Shown here: piece after piece, positions 30,212 to 39,728 of the stretch
How positions within the stretch are numbered: position 1 is the stretch's first letter
How the letters are laid out: each line of letters begins with the position of its first letter
Source of the DNA: Candidatus Hydrogenedentota bacterium
GTDB lineage: Bacteria; Hydrogenedentota; Hydrogenedentia; Hydrogenedentales; CAIZGN01
Direction of reading: 5' to 3'
DNA length: 49,524 bases
NCBI GenBank assembly: GCA_903932505.1
Contig: CAIZGN010000691.1
Location: 1-49,524, forward strand
The notes under the pieces: model-generated
What the model was told of the DNA's origin: nothing
The model's database searches: none
The model's input: only the letters and a program-made list of their open reading frames with translations
Translations under genes and position numbers: made by a program

Positions 30212-32488
30212 TTAGGGTTTCTCGAACTTCGCCTCAAACTCGGTCGCCGAGTCCTCAAAGCGGATAATCATCACGCGACCTTCTACAGTAAATTTCGCGC
30301 CGCTCTTACCCGCAGAGGCGGACTTGGGCTTCCAGCCTTCGGGCACATGCACATAAGCGGAGGAACCTGCGGCGAGCGCATGGGGAAACGCGCCGTGCAG
30401 GCTGTTGCGCCCCGCGTCCCACTGGGTTTTCGGGGCCGCAGCAGGACCCGCACCTTGGATCGCCGCCAGGAAGGACGGGGAAGCTCCGGTTCGAAACACC
30501 GTGTAGAGTCCAAGCTCTGCGGAGGCAGGAAGGGAGTTCCCCTCCAGTATTTCAAAGGCATTCTGGCCGATACGTCCGGCCGAGGCCCCTTCGGTCGGGG
30601 CGTCCAGCAACGCGGTGAGCGGCCAGGCAGGCGCCCCGGCGAAGGCAAGGACGGGCACCGGTGCGCCTTCGTCTGCAGGGTGTTCCAAGCGCTGCTGCCA
30701 AAGGCGCGGGGCAGCGGAGGCGAGATCGAGCGGACAGGCGGGCAAAACCCCGCCGCCCAAGGCCCAAGCCAAGCCATGTCCACCGCCTTTGGGGGCACTG
30801 GTAAGTTCAATCGTGCCGGGATAAAGTTGGAACGCGGCACATTGCTCGTCGCTCAATTCGCCAACCTGACTGTTGTCGAGACGAAGCGGGCTGCCCACTA
30901 GGCCGTACAGGGTGCCATTCACGACATCGCCGGCAGCGGCCAGCCAGGCGTCGCGTTCGGCGGGCAATTCGGAACAGGAAGTGGCAGTCACAAGGGTCTT
31001 GGGCGCGGCCTGAGCAACCGCGCTCATGGCGGCGGCATCGGCGGCACTGCGAGACAGTCCGAATTGGGTCAACGCTTCGTTAGGGATTTCCGAAGAGCGG
31101 ACGGCGAGGAATTCAAAGCCTTTATCAATGAGACTCTTAACCCGAGTCGCGATCTTCGCGGTACCTTCTTGGGACGTGGGATTCAGCCAAGCGGTTTCCC
31201 CGGCCACAAATGCGTCCGCCGGTTGACCCTTGGCTTCCATGCAAAGCGGATCCAGCGTGATGCCGGGGGTCAGTCCTGCTTTTCGAATCGCATCGGCTGC
31301 ACTGCCGATATTCTTCGGATAGGCGGGAGCTTTACCGCGTAAGGCACCCGGTTGCTCTTCCCAGGCCGCTCCTACAAGTCCGTGTGTCACCCCGGCGGTT
31401 TTCGCCGACCCGGCTTCGGCCAGCAGTTTGTCCAATCCGCCCTCGGCTGTCGTGGTCAACCACGCGCGGGGCACGGTAGTTTCGGTCGCCTTGGGCTTGG
31501 AAAGGACGCTTTGCGCCCAACCCCAGTACCGGGCGATCTTTGCCGGATTGCCCATGCCATACGACATCCACAGCGGGTCGAGTGCGACCTTCGTACCCGG
31601 CGCGATACGCAGGCCGGGCTCAAAACGGTATTTCAGGTTCCCCTGCCAACCTTTGGCGGAGGGCAGGAAAGCCACCTCGCCCGCGCCGACATTCGCAACA
31701 GGCATGGCAAAGGAAAGCGCCGCATTGCGGGTCGGATCGAAGAGAATGGCCAGCGTCGACGGTTGCTTCGTTCCGTACACCAATCGACCGCCACACGCAT
31801 ACCCGTGCCGATTGGCGAGTTGGGTTTCCTTGCTCCAATCGTGCAGCGCATCAGGCCCGAGAAGCACGGGGTCGACTTCGGTGATCACGACCGGTTGCGC
31901 GCCCTGATTCTCAATAATGATCGAGAGCATGAGGAAGGGCCAATTTTGCAGCGTACTCAGCCGATGGATAATTTGCAGGCCCTTGTTTGCGGGGAAGGTG
32001 ACGTCATAGTGGTATCCCGCGCCAAGGTCGGCATTGTCCCCGAGGTCGTGGGTTTCCTTGCCAAAGCCAAGGTCGGCACTCTTCAACACACTGCCATCGG
32101 CGAATGTGATGGAGAAACCGGCGCTTTCAGCGACCACCCGGGTATATTCCGGTGCGGTGCCCGAAACATCGCCACCCTGCGGGGCAGAGGGATCCTTCAC
32201 GCGCACCCGCCATTCGGCGGTTTCGGCGGAGTAGTCAATGCATCCATCGCCCTGCCGAAAGGTGAACTGGTCGCGCAGGGACCACAGTTTATGGGCGGCG
32301 TTTTCGACCGTGGGCTTGGCCTCGGCTTCGGGTTTGGCCGGTGCTTTCTTCGCGGTCTTCTTGCTGCTGGTCGTGCCGGATTTTTTTGGGGCACTCTTGG
32401 CGGGGGCTTTTTCGGCCGCCATGGCAATTCCACACCCCAGTATAAGCATCGATGCAAGCAGGACGCTGCATTTCAAAGCGCGATTCAT
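30212..32488 (-). CDS. Exported GH36-like protein, probably catalytically degenerate
   Basis: Protein of 758 residues. Residues 1-25 are a signal peptide or lipoprotein signal (LILGCGIAMAAE), followed by a Lys/Ala/Pro/Thr-rich spacer of about 40 residues. The body has the shape of family 36/27 alpha-galactosidases: an N-terminal beta-domain, a TIM-barrel region (AEAGSAKTAGVTHGLVGAAW, then AADAIRKAGLTPGITLDPLC) and a C-terminal beta-domain. However, the region that should read like VQIDDGW is GLVGAAWEEQPG and the expected nucleophile region (usually K-x-D) is FLAVRSSEIP, so the usual catalytic Asp residues are not seen. Start ATG 32488 has GGAGG seven bases upstream. Substrate binding without catalysis, or a divergent enzyme, are both possible. 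Confidence 0.6.
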   Translation of the reverse strand: MNRALKCSVLLASMLILGCGIAMAAEKAPAKSAPKKSGTTSSKKTAKKAPAKPEAEAKPTVENAAHKLWSLRDQFTFRQGDGCIDYSAETAEWRVRVKDPSAPQGGDVSGTAPEYTRVVAESAGFSITFADGSVLKSADLGFGKETHDLGDNADLGAGYHYDVTFPANKGLQIIHRLSTLQNWPFLMLSIIIENQGAQPVVITEVDPVLLGPDALHDWSKETQLANRHGYACGGRLVYGTKQPSTLAILFDPTRNAALSFAMPVANVGAGEVAFLPSAKGWQGNLKYRFEPGLRIAPGTKVALDPLWMSYGMGNPAKIARYWGWAQSVLSKPKATETTVPRAWLTTTAEGGLDKLLAEAGSAKTAGVTHGLVGAAWEEQPGALRGKAPAYPKNIGSAADAIRKAGLTPGITLDPLCMEAKGQPADAFVAGETAWLNPTSQEGTAKIATRVKSLIDKGFEFLAVRSSEIPNEALTQFGLSRSAADAAAMSAVAQAAPKTLVTATSCSELPAERDAWLAAAGDVVNGTLYGLVGSPLRLDNSQVGELSDEQCAAFQLYPGTIELTSAPKGGGHGLAWALGGGVLPACPLDLASAAPRLWQQRLEHPADEGAPVPVLAFAGAPAWPLTALLDAPTEGASAGRIGQNAFEILEGNSLPASAELGLYTVFRTGASPSFLAAIQGAGPAAAPKTQWDAGRNSLHGAFPHALAAGSSAYVHVPEGWKPKSASAGKSGAKFTVEGRVMIIRFEDSATEFEAKFEKP

Positions 32489-32643
32489 CAGGTTTCCTCC
32501 ATTTTTTTGAACGGGCGACTTCCTGGGCAATGTTGGCCCGGTAGCGGGTAGTATACACGAGGGGGAAGGGGGAATTGGATTGGCTGTAAACCGGATTTCC
32601 TCCTGCGTGCCATGTGCCGGATGGTGAATCCCCGTTTTCAGAG

Positions 32644-32672
32644 TTGGAAACGGGATGGCGATGCGATATAGT
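32644..32672 (+). promoter_or_regulatory. Sigma-70 promoter of the Tat-exported isomerase gene
   Basis: TTGGAA (32644-32649), 17 bases, TATAGT (32667-32672), 52 bases before the start codon. The -35 overlaps one arm of a 9-bp hairpin (CCCGTTTTC 32631-32639 with GGAAACGGG 32646-32654), which may be an operator-like symmetry. Confidence 0.55.
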
Positions 32673-32724
32673 AGGTGCGTGGTTGTTTTTCTGGTGCTGG
32701 ATACATTTATCGAGGAGTTTTTTC

Positions 32725-33654
32725 ATGAGCAGGGTCAGCCGACGAGGATTCATGCAGACAACGGCCGTGGCCGGTCTTGGTTTTGGGGTCGGGGCACAAT
32801 CGACCTCCGCGCACGCCGTGCCTGCCGTTGAAGCCGGGAAAATAAAGCTCGGTATGGTCACCTATATGATGGGTGCGGAAATGACCTGCGAGCAATTAAT
32901 CGCCTTCTGCAAGCAAACAGGGCTTACGGGGGTCGAATTGCGCACAACACACAAACATGGGGTGGAGCCGACCTTGTCACCGGAAGATCGGGCGCGCGTG
33001 AGGGGCCTTTTCGCCGATGGCGCGGTCGATATCGTGGGCCTTGGTACAACCTGCGAGTTCCACAGCAAAGAAGAAGCGAAGGTGCTGCAGAATATTGAGG
33101 ACGGAAAGAAATTCGCGCAGTTGGCAAAGGATGTGGGTGCGCCGAGCATCAAGATCCGCCCCAACGGCCTATATGACGATGAACCGCACGAGAAGACGAT
33201 TGAGCGCATCGCGCTGGCGTGGCGGGAATTGGCGGACTTTGCCGCAGGTCTGGGCGTGGAGACCCGGATGGAGGTGCACGGCGGTAAAGGCTCGGCGGAA
33301 CCCGCCAATATTCGCAAAATGATTGATGTCGCAAAGCATGCGAACACCAAGGTCTGCTGGAATTCGAATACCGGCGAGCAAGACGAAAATGGAAGCATCA
33401 AGGCCAATTTTGAGTTGCTCAAAGACTATATCGGTCAGGTGCATATCACGGAAATCGGGGTCTATCAGTATCCTTGGCAGGAACTTTTCGATCTGTTGGC
33501 AGGCATCGGATTTTCCGGATATTGTCTCGCGGAAATCGGTGTGAATCCGGAGCCGGAGCGTTTCATGAAGTACTACCGCACCTTGTTTGACCTCTACACC
33601 CACCAATACACCTACCCGAAGCCCGGGATGCCCGTTCCGAAACCAAAGGGATAG
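32725..33654 (+). CDS. Tat-exported sugar phosphate isomerase/epimerase-like protein
   Basis: Xylose-isomerase-like TIM barrel of 309 residues. The N-terminus MSRVSRRGFMQTTAVAGLGFGVG is a twin-arginine signal, so the protein is exported folded. Metal-ligand candidates typical of the fold appear as GVELRT, ETRMEVHGG, QVHITEIG and CLAEIG. These exported barrels are abundant in Planctomycetota-like bacteria and act on unknown sugars. GAGGAG lies at 32712-32717; the long frame starting at 32614 would hide the Tat signal and is rejected. Confidence 0.85.
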   Translation: MSRVSRRGFMQTTAVAGLGFGVGAQSTSAHAVPAVEAGKIKLGMVTYMMGAEMTCEQLIAFCKQTGLTGVELRTTHKHGVEPTLSPEDRARVRGLFADGAVDIVGLGTTCEFHSKEEAKVLQNIEDGKKFAQLAKDVGAPSIKIRPNGLYDDEPHEKTIERIALAWRELADFAAGLGVETRMEVHGGKGSAEPANIRKMIDVAKHANTKVCWNSNTGEQDENGSIKANFELLKDYIGQVHITEIGVYQYPWQELFDLLAGIGFSGYCLAEIGVNPEPERFMKYYRTLFDLYTHQYTYPKPGMPVPKPKG

Positions 33655-33720
33655 TTTACCAAGGGGCGCGGTTTACACCGGCGTTTTTCCGGTCGTCACC
33701 CCGTCCGAGGAGGGATTGCC

Positions 33721-33894
33721 GTGTTCGACAGCTTATTCAAGCAACTGTTGGCCTTGTTGACAGGCTCATTTCTGGTCATTCCCGTCAATAACGACCTGGG
33801 ATTGGCGTTTGTGGTGCTCAATGGCATCCTGTTGCTTTTCTCCACCTTGCTGGCCGTGGGAACAGGCCTCGGCCTGGTGACTTCGGGCGGCTAG
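33721..33894 (+). CDS. 57-residue membrane protein upstream of comEC
   Basis: GTG start at 33721 with a strong AGGAGGG site six bases upstream. The product MFDSLFKQLLALLTGSFLVI continues through VNND, then LGLAFVVLNGILLLFSTLLAVGTGLGLV: two membrane segments with a short turn. It ends six bases before the comEC GTG, so the two should be co-translated. Not recognised; possibly a small accessory subunit of the ComEC channel or an unrelated membrane peptide. Confidence 0.6.
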   Translation: MFDSLFKQLLALLTGSFLVIPVNNDLGLAFVVLNGILLLFSTLLAVGTGLGLVTSGG

Positions 33895-33900
33895 GGGGCT

Positions 33901-36345
33901 GTGGCACGACCACTGGTTTGGGCCGCGCTCGGATTGTCGGCGGGGGTCTTCTTGGGGCATGCTGCTTCCGACTGGGGCGCGGCGGCGGTCGCTGCTCCTC
34001 TGTTGGTCGCCTTCTTTTTGTGGGTAGGGGCGCGCGGGGCATCGTGGCAGGGGCTCGCTGTACTGCTGGCCGTATTCGCCAGCGCGGGGGCAGCCCTATG
34101 GCTGGCTCGTGACCGCATATCGACGGATGATCTCCTCTTTCGCGAAGTATCCGCACATCCCGGTGATGAGTATGTGCTGGAAGGAACTGTGCGCGAATCC
34201 ACCTTGATTCTCCCCGGAACGACCTACGGCAGCTTCGTTCTGGATGTTGAGGAATTTGCCGCCAAGGGGGCCAAGCCGCCGGGAACACCTTCCCCTTCGG
34301 ATGCGGGGGTGTTAGTGCGTTGGACCGAGCCGGGGCGACCGGTTCATCCCGGAGAGCGGGTGCGTCTAACCGGACGGCCCGTCGGGTATTTCGGCCCGGT
34401 CAACCACGAGACTTCAAGCATGGAGGACATGTGGCGGAGTCGGGGTGTCACTTGCCTGGTGCGCTTGCATGGGGGTGCGGTCGAGTCTTTGGTCTTGCCG
34501 TCTTGGTCTGCGGCGTATTGGGCTTCCCGTTTGCGACATTGGCAAGGCTGTCTTTTTCAACGGGTCTTGCCGCCGGAGGCATTGCCCTATGCACTGGCGG
34601 TTTGGTTGGGGGATCGGAGTCTGCTGGCCCCCGGACTCAACGAGCAATTCGTGAACTCCGGCACCGCCCACATTCTGTCCGTATCCGGGGTGCACATGAG
34701 CATGGTGTACCTGTCGGCAGCCTTTGTACTCGGCCTTTTCATTCCCTCCCGTTGGCTGCGCGCGGTATTGATATCGGGCATCATTGTCGTCTACACCCTC
34801 ATGTCGGGTGCTTGTGTGGCGAGTCTGCGGTCGGCACTCATGATTCTTCTGTATCTTTCCGCCGAGGTTCTTGACCGGGAACCCGACGCCCCCACGGCAT
34901 TGGGCTTGTCCGCCATCATTCTTCTGCTATGGGATCCCCACTGGCTGTTTGATGGCGGGTTCCTCTTGTCGTACTTGAGCCTTGCCTCCATCCTGCTGTT
35001 TTCGGCTCGATTGAACGCCAGCCTCGGCTGGCTTCCGTGGCTGGTTCGTGCCGATGTGGCAACGTCCCTGACGGTACAGGTGCTTCCCCTTCCCCTCGCC
35101 GCCCGCTTTTTTCACGTGCTGCCGTTGGCGGGGCCGGTGGCGAACTTACTCGTAATCCCGCTGACCACGGTGACCCTGTGGCTGTGCGCGGCGGTGGTAG
35201 TAATGGGGCTTGTGTTTCCGCCCGGGGCCGTTCTCTTTGGCGCAGCACTGCATGCGGTGGTGTGGTGCATCCTAAGGATCGTGGAATGGACCGCCAATCT
35301 GCCGGGGAGCCGTCTGCTCTTGTTGAGTCCCACCGGCCCTGCAATGGCCGTGTACTGGGTGGGGGCTTTGGCCCTGTATTTCGGATTGCGCCCTGATCCG
35401 CGATGGGCGGCGGGTGCCTTTGCGGCCTTGAGCACCCCTGCGACCGGTTGGCAACGGTGGCGCGACCGGCTTACCTCAAGGTCGTGGGCCTTGGGTGGCG
35501 CGGCCGTATTGCTCTCGCTTTCTTTTGCACTCTGGAGTGTGTGGGCACGGCCCTGTGGGGTGGATGTGCTGGATGTGGGGCATGCCGATGCCATTTTCGT
35601 GCGTACACCTTCGGGCAAGGGATTGCTGGTCGATGGGGGAGACCGCACGGCCTATATGGACGCGGGCCGCCAAACGGTGTTGCCTTTTCTGTATGCAAAC
35701 GGGGTGAAAACCCTCGATACCATCGTCAACACCCACCCCGACAGCGACCACTTGGGGGGATTGCTGTCCGTCATCGAGCGCATGCCGGTGCGGCGCGTCG
35801 TGTTGGGCCCGGTGGAGGGTCGCACCTCGCTGGAGTCGGCTTTGGCAGCCCTGTGCGAAAAACGCGGCGTGGAAGTCCTCCGCATGGCGCGGGGGGAGTC
35901 CTTGGATTGTGGCGGGGCACTGGTGGAGGTCTTGCATCCGACTCGAACAGAACCGGCGGGGTCGGACAACAACGGCTCACTGGTGTTGCGGCTGTCTTGG
36001 ACGGGCTTCAGCATCTTGCTGGCCGGGGACATCGAGCGGGCCGCCGAAAAGGAGGTCGCGGGCTCGGATTGTCGAGCAATGGTTCTCAAGGTTGCGCACC
36101 ACGGCTCGGCCACCTCCACCACAGGCGAGTTTTTGGATGCGGTGTCCCCCTCCCTAGCCGTGATTTCGACCGGACTCTACCGAAACACGTCCTCGGTCGG
36201 GATCGGGGTAATAGAGCGTCTGCGGTCGCGTTCCATCCCGGTCTGGCGCACGGACCAGCATGGTGGGGTGCGGATTGTCCCTAAGGAAGGGGCGCTGGAG
36301 GTCTCCGGTGCGCGTGATATTCGGGGATACACGCTCGCCCCCTGA
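33901..36345 (+). CDS. comEC: ComEC/Rec2 family DNA-uptake protein
   Basis: Inner-membrane channel of 814 residues thought to carry single-stranded DNA into the cytoplasm during transformation. Order: two N-terminal helices with a DUF4131 soluble domain (about 90-190), the Competence domain with FVNSGTAHILSVSGVHMSM, many membrane helices to about residue 550, and a C-terminal metallo-beta-lactamase-like domain: VLDVGHADAIFV, NTHPDSDHLGG (the HxxxDH metal motif), LLAGDIE and KVAHHGSATST. It looks complete, so the organism may be competent, although no other com gene is in the window. The GTG start follows the stop of the small membrane protein by six bases. Confidence 0.9.
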   Translation: MARPLVWAALGLSAGVFLGHAASDWGAAAVAAPLLVAFFLWVGARGASWQGLAVLLAVFASAGAALWLARDRISTDDLLFREVSAHPGDEYVLEGTVRESTLILPGTTYGSFVLDVEEFAAKGAKPPGTPSPSDAGVLVRWTEPGRPVHPGERVRLTGRPVGYFGPVNHETSSMEDMWRSRGVTCLVRLHGGAVESLVLPSWSAAYWASRLRHWQGCLFQRVLPPEALPYALAVWLGDRSLLAPGLNEQFVNSGTAHILSVSGVHMSMVYLSAAFVLGLFIPSRWLRAVLISGIIVVYTLMSGACVASLRSALMILLYLSAEVLDREPDAPTALGLSAIILLLWDPHWLFDGGFLLSYLSLASILLFSARLNASLGWLPWLVRADVATSLTVQVLPLPLAARFFHVLPLAGPVANLLVIPLTTVTLWLCAAVVVMGLVFPPGAVLFGAALHAVVWCILRIVEWTANLPGSRLLLLSPTGPAMAVYWVGALALYFGLRPDPRWAAGAFAALSTPATGWQRWRDRLTSRSWALGGAAVLLSLSFALWSVWARPCGVDVLDVGHADAIFVRTPSGKGLLVDGGDRTAYMDAGRQTVLPFLYANGVKTLDTIVNTHPDSDHLGGLLSVIERMPVRRVVLGPVEGRTSLESALAALCEKRGVEVLRMARGESLDCGGALVEVLHPTRTEPAGSDNNGSLVLRLSWTGFSILLAGDIERAAEKEVAGSDCRAMVLKVAHHGSATSTTGEFLDAVSPSLAVISTGLYRNTSSVGIGVIERLRSRSIPVWRTDQHGGVRIVPKEGALEVSGARDIRGYTLAP

Positions 36346-36463
36346 CACGGTGTCGCATTGGGCGGGCGTTGCCGTTTGGAACTTTGGAGTGGAAAAAGGG
36401 TATGGTATTGGATTAGGTCTGGTGCCTGCATGGGTTTTGCTGCGCCGGGCCGGGGAGTAGCGT

Positions 36464-38722
36464 GTGCAATTGGTTCGAAAAATAGTGCTGGAAACCGCTT
36501 TCTGCTTGCTGGTGTTGCTGTTGGTGCCACTGGCAATCCACGGCCGTGCCTTGCTGGCCGGCGGTGTGCCGCTCGATTTGAAGTCGGCTCTTTTTCAAGC
36601 GCCGTGGCAGGAAGCGCGGCCCGACGGTCTCGAAAACGCGGAAAATCCATTCACGGCCGCCCAGAGCGCGAGCTACTACCCGTGGTATCGTTTCATGAAC
36701 GATTCGATACACAATCATCGTTCGCTGCTGTGGAATCCTCTCGAGGGCTTTGGCGCACCGTTTCTCGCGGTGTGGCGAACTCGGGCCTTGTCGCTTTTTT
36801 CTTTGCCGATAATGCTACTGCCGCTAAACATCGGTATCACTTGGTCCGTGCTGCTCAAGCTCATGGTGGCGGGCTGCGCCGCCTATTACGCCGCACGGCG
36901 TTTCGGTTTGAACAGCTTGATGGCCTTGACCGTGGGGGTGGCCTACCAGTTGAGTGGGCCCATTTTTCTGCGGGTGGCGGATCCCATGGGGGATGTCATG
37001 CCGTGGTTCCCGCTGTTACTCGTCGCCGTGGAGCGCTTGCTGCTGGGCGGCCTGCGCATGTGGCCGCTCGGCGCGACGCTGGCCGCGATGATGGCCTTCG
37101 GCGGTGATCCCGGGGTTTGTGTGGCGGTTGCCTTGTTCACCCTGTTTTATCTGGTGGTGCGCTGTCTGCTTGAGTGGCGGGGTTCGTTCCTCTATCACGC
37201 CGTGACCGGCTGGATCACGCTTTGGGTCGTAGCCTTTTTTCTGGTAAGCGTGCAATGCTGGCCCTACGTTGAATTTCAGATGCAGGGCAGCCTCCAGGGA
37301 GCGGGCATTTCGCGACTGTTCATGCGGGATATGATCGCGCTGCTGGCCCCTCCGCTGCTGGATCCCACGCGGGCTGGGGATGCGGCCCGGCTGTATGTCC
37401 TGTACCCGGGCGTGGCCTCACTCTTTCTTGGGGCGCTTTGGTGGGCGGTGCGCGGACAATTGTCCATTCGCGTCCGTAGCCGGGGCGAATCGCTTTTAGT
37501 GGCGGCCATATGCCTGACGGCCGTGCCCTTTCTGGCCAACGTGATGGCACCCACGAGGTGGCGGGAACTCATGCCCAGTCCCGACAGTTTTTTTGTGGCG
37601 AATGCGTTTGTGCTGGCCTTGGTGGCCGCAACGGCCGCACAGCAGTGGCTGACGTTGAGCGCGGAGCAATGCCGAACCGTCATCCCGCGCCTTGCGTGGA
37701 GCATTCCCATATGTTGGATTGGTCTTTTTGTGGTTTGTCTCGTGTGTCTGGGGCTGCGCGGAGTGCCTTGGGGTGCGGTCTTGCTGCACCTGTCGTTTCC
37801 CCTGCTGATTGCACTGCTTGTGGTGGTGTTGCTTGGCGTGACTTTGCTGAAGCCCGATGCCCGTCTCATGGCCTTGGGCTTGTGCCTGCTTGCAGCGGGC
37901 ACGCAGGGATGGGTGTTTCGTCCTTCAATAGCCTATACCCCGCCTCAGGAGATTTTTCCCGAGACCTCGTTTATCGCATCCCTGCGGAGCCTGAACATGC
38001 GTATTGGCGGCAGCGCGGGGCTGGAAGGCTGGTCCTTGGCGGGCAGTGGCATTCCGCAAGTCTATAATCCCAGCGGGATCACTCTGGATCGCTATCGAAA
38101 TTTTTCGGAACGTATGAAGAATGACCCGCTGTTGCTGCGTCGTACGGGTGCGCGGGGACTTTTATTGACACGCGAGGACATTCAGGGTGCGTTCGCGGGG
38201 ATTCGCCCCGTGCTGCACATCAAGCAGGTCTATCCGGCCGGTGCGGTGCTATTTGAGGAACTCGGCGCGGAATCGCGGGCGCGCATCATTCACGCGGGGC
38301 GCAAGGTCGAGGCCTTTGACCCCGCCCTGCTTCGTTCGGACGGCCCGCCGATTGTGGAAGGCGTTTTTCTGCCCGAGGAAGACAAGGGCCCACCCGCCGT
38401 CGCCACCTTGACAGATTCCAAGTCCTACACGCGTGTGCCAATCCGCTTGGAGAACCCTCGTGCCGGGGTGCTCGTGCTCGCGGACGCATGGTATCCGGGA
38501 TGGATCGCCCGGGTGGACGGTGAAGAGCGCGCGGTACGTCCGGTGGATGGTATCTTCCGGGGCGTTGAGGTCAAGGAAAACGCCCGCGAGGCGGTCTTTG
38601 CCTATGAACCCAAGCCCTTCCGTTTTGGCTTGGTTGCGAGCGGTCTGAGCATCGCGGTTTTGTTGGCGGGTTATCTGCGGATTCTTTTCACCCGAGCGCA
38701 TGGGTTGCGGAATTTGAATTAA
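36464..38722 (+). CDS. YfhO-like polytopic membrane protein
   Basis: Protein of 752 residues resembling the YfhO family of GT-C-type membrane proteins, which help glycosylate envelope polymers in Gram-positive bacteria. An N-terminal helix is followed by a periplasmic loop (FMNDSIHNHRSLLWNPLEGFGAPFLA) like that of the family, then about a dozen membrane segments and a soluble C-terminal part containing LVLADAWYPGWIARVDGEE, a typical YfhO ending. The Asp/Glu-containing first loop (PLDLKSALFQAPWQEARPD) is where GT-C enzymes place catalytic acids. The start is GTG at 36464 with GGGGAG upstream. It is followed by aroD in the same direction. Acceptor and donor unknown. Confidence 0.7.
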   Translation: MQLVRKIVLETAFCLLVLLLVPLAIHGRALLAGGVPLDLKSALFQAPWQEARPDGLENAENPFTAAQSASYYPWYRFMNDSIHNHRSLLWNPLEGFGAPFLAVWRTRALSLFSLPIMLLPLNIGITWSVLLKLMVAGCAAYYAARRFGLNSLMALTVGVAYQLSGPIFLRVADPMGDVMPWFPLLLVAVERLLLGGLRMWPLGATLAAMMAFGGDPGVCVAVALFTLFYLVVRCLLEWRGSFLYHAVTGWITLWVVAFFLVSVQCWPYVEFQMQGSLQGAGISRLFMRDMIALLAPPLLDPTRAGDAARLYVLYPGVASLFLGALWWAVRGQLSIRVRSRGESLLVAAICLTAVPFLANVMAPTRWRELMPSPDSFFVANAFVLALVAATAAQQWLTLSAEQCRTVIPRLAWSIPICWIGLFVVCLVCLGLRGVPWGAVLLHLSFPLLIALLVVVLLGVTLLKPDARLMALGLCLLAAGTQGWVFRPSIAYTPPQEIFPETSFIASLRSLNMRIGGSAGLEGWSLAGSGIPQVYNPSGITLDRYRNFSERMKNDPLLLRRTGARGLLLTREDIQGAFAGIRPVLHIKQVYPAGAVLFEELGAESRARIIHAGRKVEAFDPALLRSDGPPIVEGVFLPEEDKGPPAVATLTDSKSYTRVPIRLENPRAGVLVLADAWYPGWIARVDGEERAVRPVDGIFRGVEVKENAREAVFAYEPKPFRFGLVASGLSIAVLLAGYLRILFTRAHGLRNLN

Positions 38723-38776
38723 GGTTTATTGGTGAGGATGGGGGCCTGCTGGCTGGGGCGAGGAGTGCTTTTTCGT

Positions 38777-39505
38777 ATGCTCTATATTGGTGATGTTCCT
38801 CTGGATGGGGCACCGCGAATCGCGCTAGCCGTTCGCGATGGGGTGGATCGCGCGCAGATTGATGTGCAAATGGGGGAGGGGGTGGACCTTGTTGAACTGC
38901 GGATTGACCAATTCTCATCCCGTGACCCCGCGTATGTCCTCAACGAGGTGGGGCGGTATTCGGGGGTGCCGGTGTTGGCCACCATCCGCATGGCCGCAGA
39001 GGGTGGTGCTTGGAATGGGTCGGAAGAAGAGCGCTTGGCCTTGTACCGGGCCGTGTTGCCGCTCGTGCAGGCGGTGGACGTAGAACTAGCCGCAGAATCG
39101 ACGGTCGTGGCGCTGGCCCCCGAAGCCAAGGCAGCCGGGAAGCCACTGATCGGCTCGTTTCATGATTTTCATGCCACCCCTTCAACCGAAACCTTGGCAG
39201 CACTCTTTGAACGGGGAAAGCAGCTGGGGGTGGATGTGGTGAAGGTGGCGGCGTTCTGCAATTGCAGTGAAGACCTCTATAGGCTGGCCAGGTTTACCCT
39301 TGATCATACTGACGATCCGGTCATTGTCATCGGGATGGGCGAGCACGGTGCGCCGTCGCGAATCCTGTTTCCGGGCTTGGCCTCGCGGCTTACCTATACC
39401 TTTCTGGGGGAACCGACCGCGCCCGGACAGTTGAACTGCGCGGCCACTATCCAGTATCTTTCAGGAATCTTCCCCGGCTTCAGACGGAACCGGGAAAAGA
39501 CGTGA
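38777..39505 (+). CDS. aroD: Type I 3-dehydroquinate dehydratase
   Basis: Schiff-base enzyme of the shikimate pathway, 242 residues. VDLVELRIDQF, VLATIRMAAEGGAWNGSEEER, GSFHDFHATP (catalytic H129), VVKVAAFCN (Schiff-base K156) and IGMGEHGAPSRILFPGLASRLTY follow the type I family in order. The start at ATG 38777 has AGGAG 11 bases upstream. Its partner in aromatic synthesis in this window is aroF at 46618. Confidence 0.9.
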   Translation: MLYIGDVPLDGAPRIALAVRDGVDRAQIDVQMGEGVDLVELRIDQFSSRDPAYVLNEVGRYSGVPVLATIRMAAEGGAWNGSEEERLALYRAVLPLVQAVDVELAAESTVVALAPEAKAAGKPLIGSFHDFHATPSTETLAALFERGKQLGVDVVKVAAFCNCSEDLYRLARFTLDHTDDPVIVIGMGEHGAPSRILFPGLASRLTYTFLGEPTAPGQLNCAATIQYLSGIFPGFRRNREKT

Positions 39506-39535
39506 TACGGTTCTTGAGGCGAAAGAGGAGGGCGC

Positions 39536-39688
39536 ATGCAGCACGCGATTATTATTCAGTCCAATGGCAAGGGCAAGAATGAGTTGGAGAACCTTTTAAG
39601 TCAGGGGTATACGTTGGTCTCGGTCACCGTGAACAACAGCCCCAGTTACAATGATTTCCTGGTTATCCTGGAAGATCACAAGGATTAA
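39536..39688 (+). CDS. 50-residue hypothetical protein
   Basis: ATG at 39536 with AGAGGAGGG just upstream. MQHAIIIQSNGKGKNELENL followed by a beta-rich part (GYTLVSVTVNNS, DFLVILEDHKD) gives a beta-alpha-beta pattern like the small DUF4177 proteins, in which a helix after the first strand is followed by GYxLVSV. The similarity is suggestive only. It lies 30 bases after aroD and 40 before the transporter gene, so it is part of that transcript. Confidence 0.6.
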   Translation: MQHAIIIQSNGKGKNELENLLSQGYTLVSVTVNNSPSYNDFLVILEDHKD

Positions 39689-39728
39689 GCGCTAATACCG
39701 CTTGCAACCGTTAGAAAGATCGAAAATC

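Noticed and set aside
31352-32551. 399-codon plus-strand frame opposite the GH36-like gene
   Set aside because: Antisense shadow; no ribosome site and no recognisable domain.
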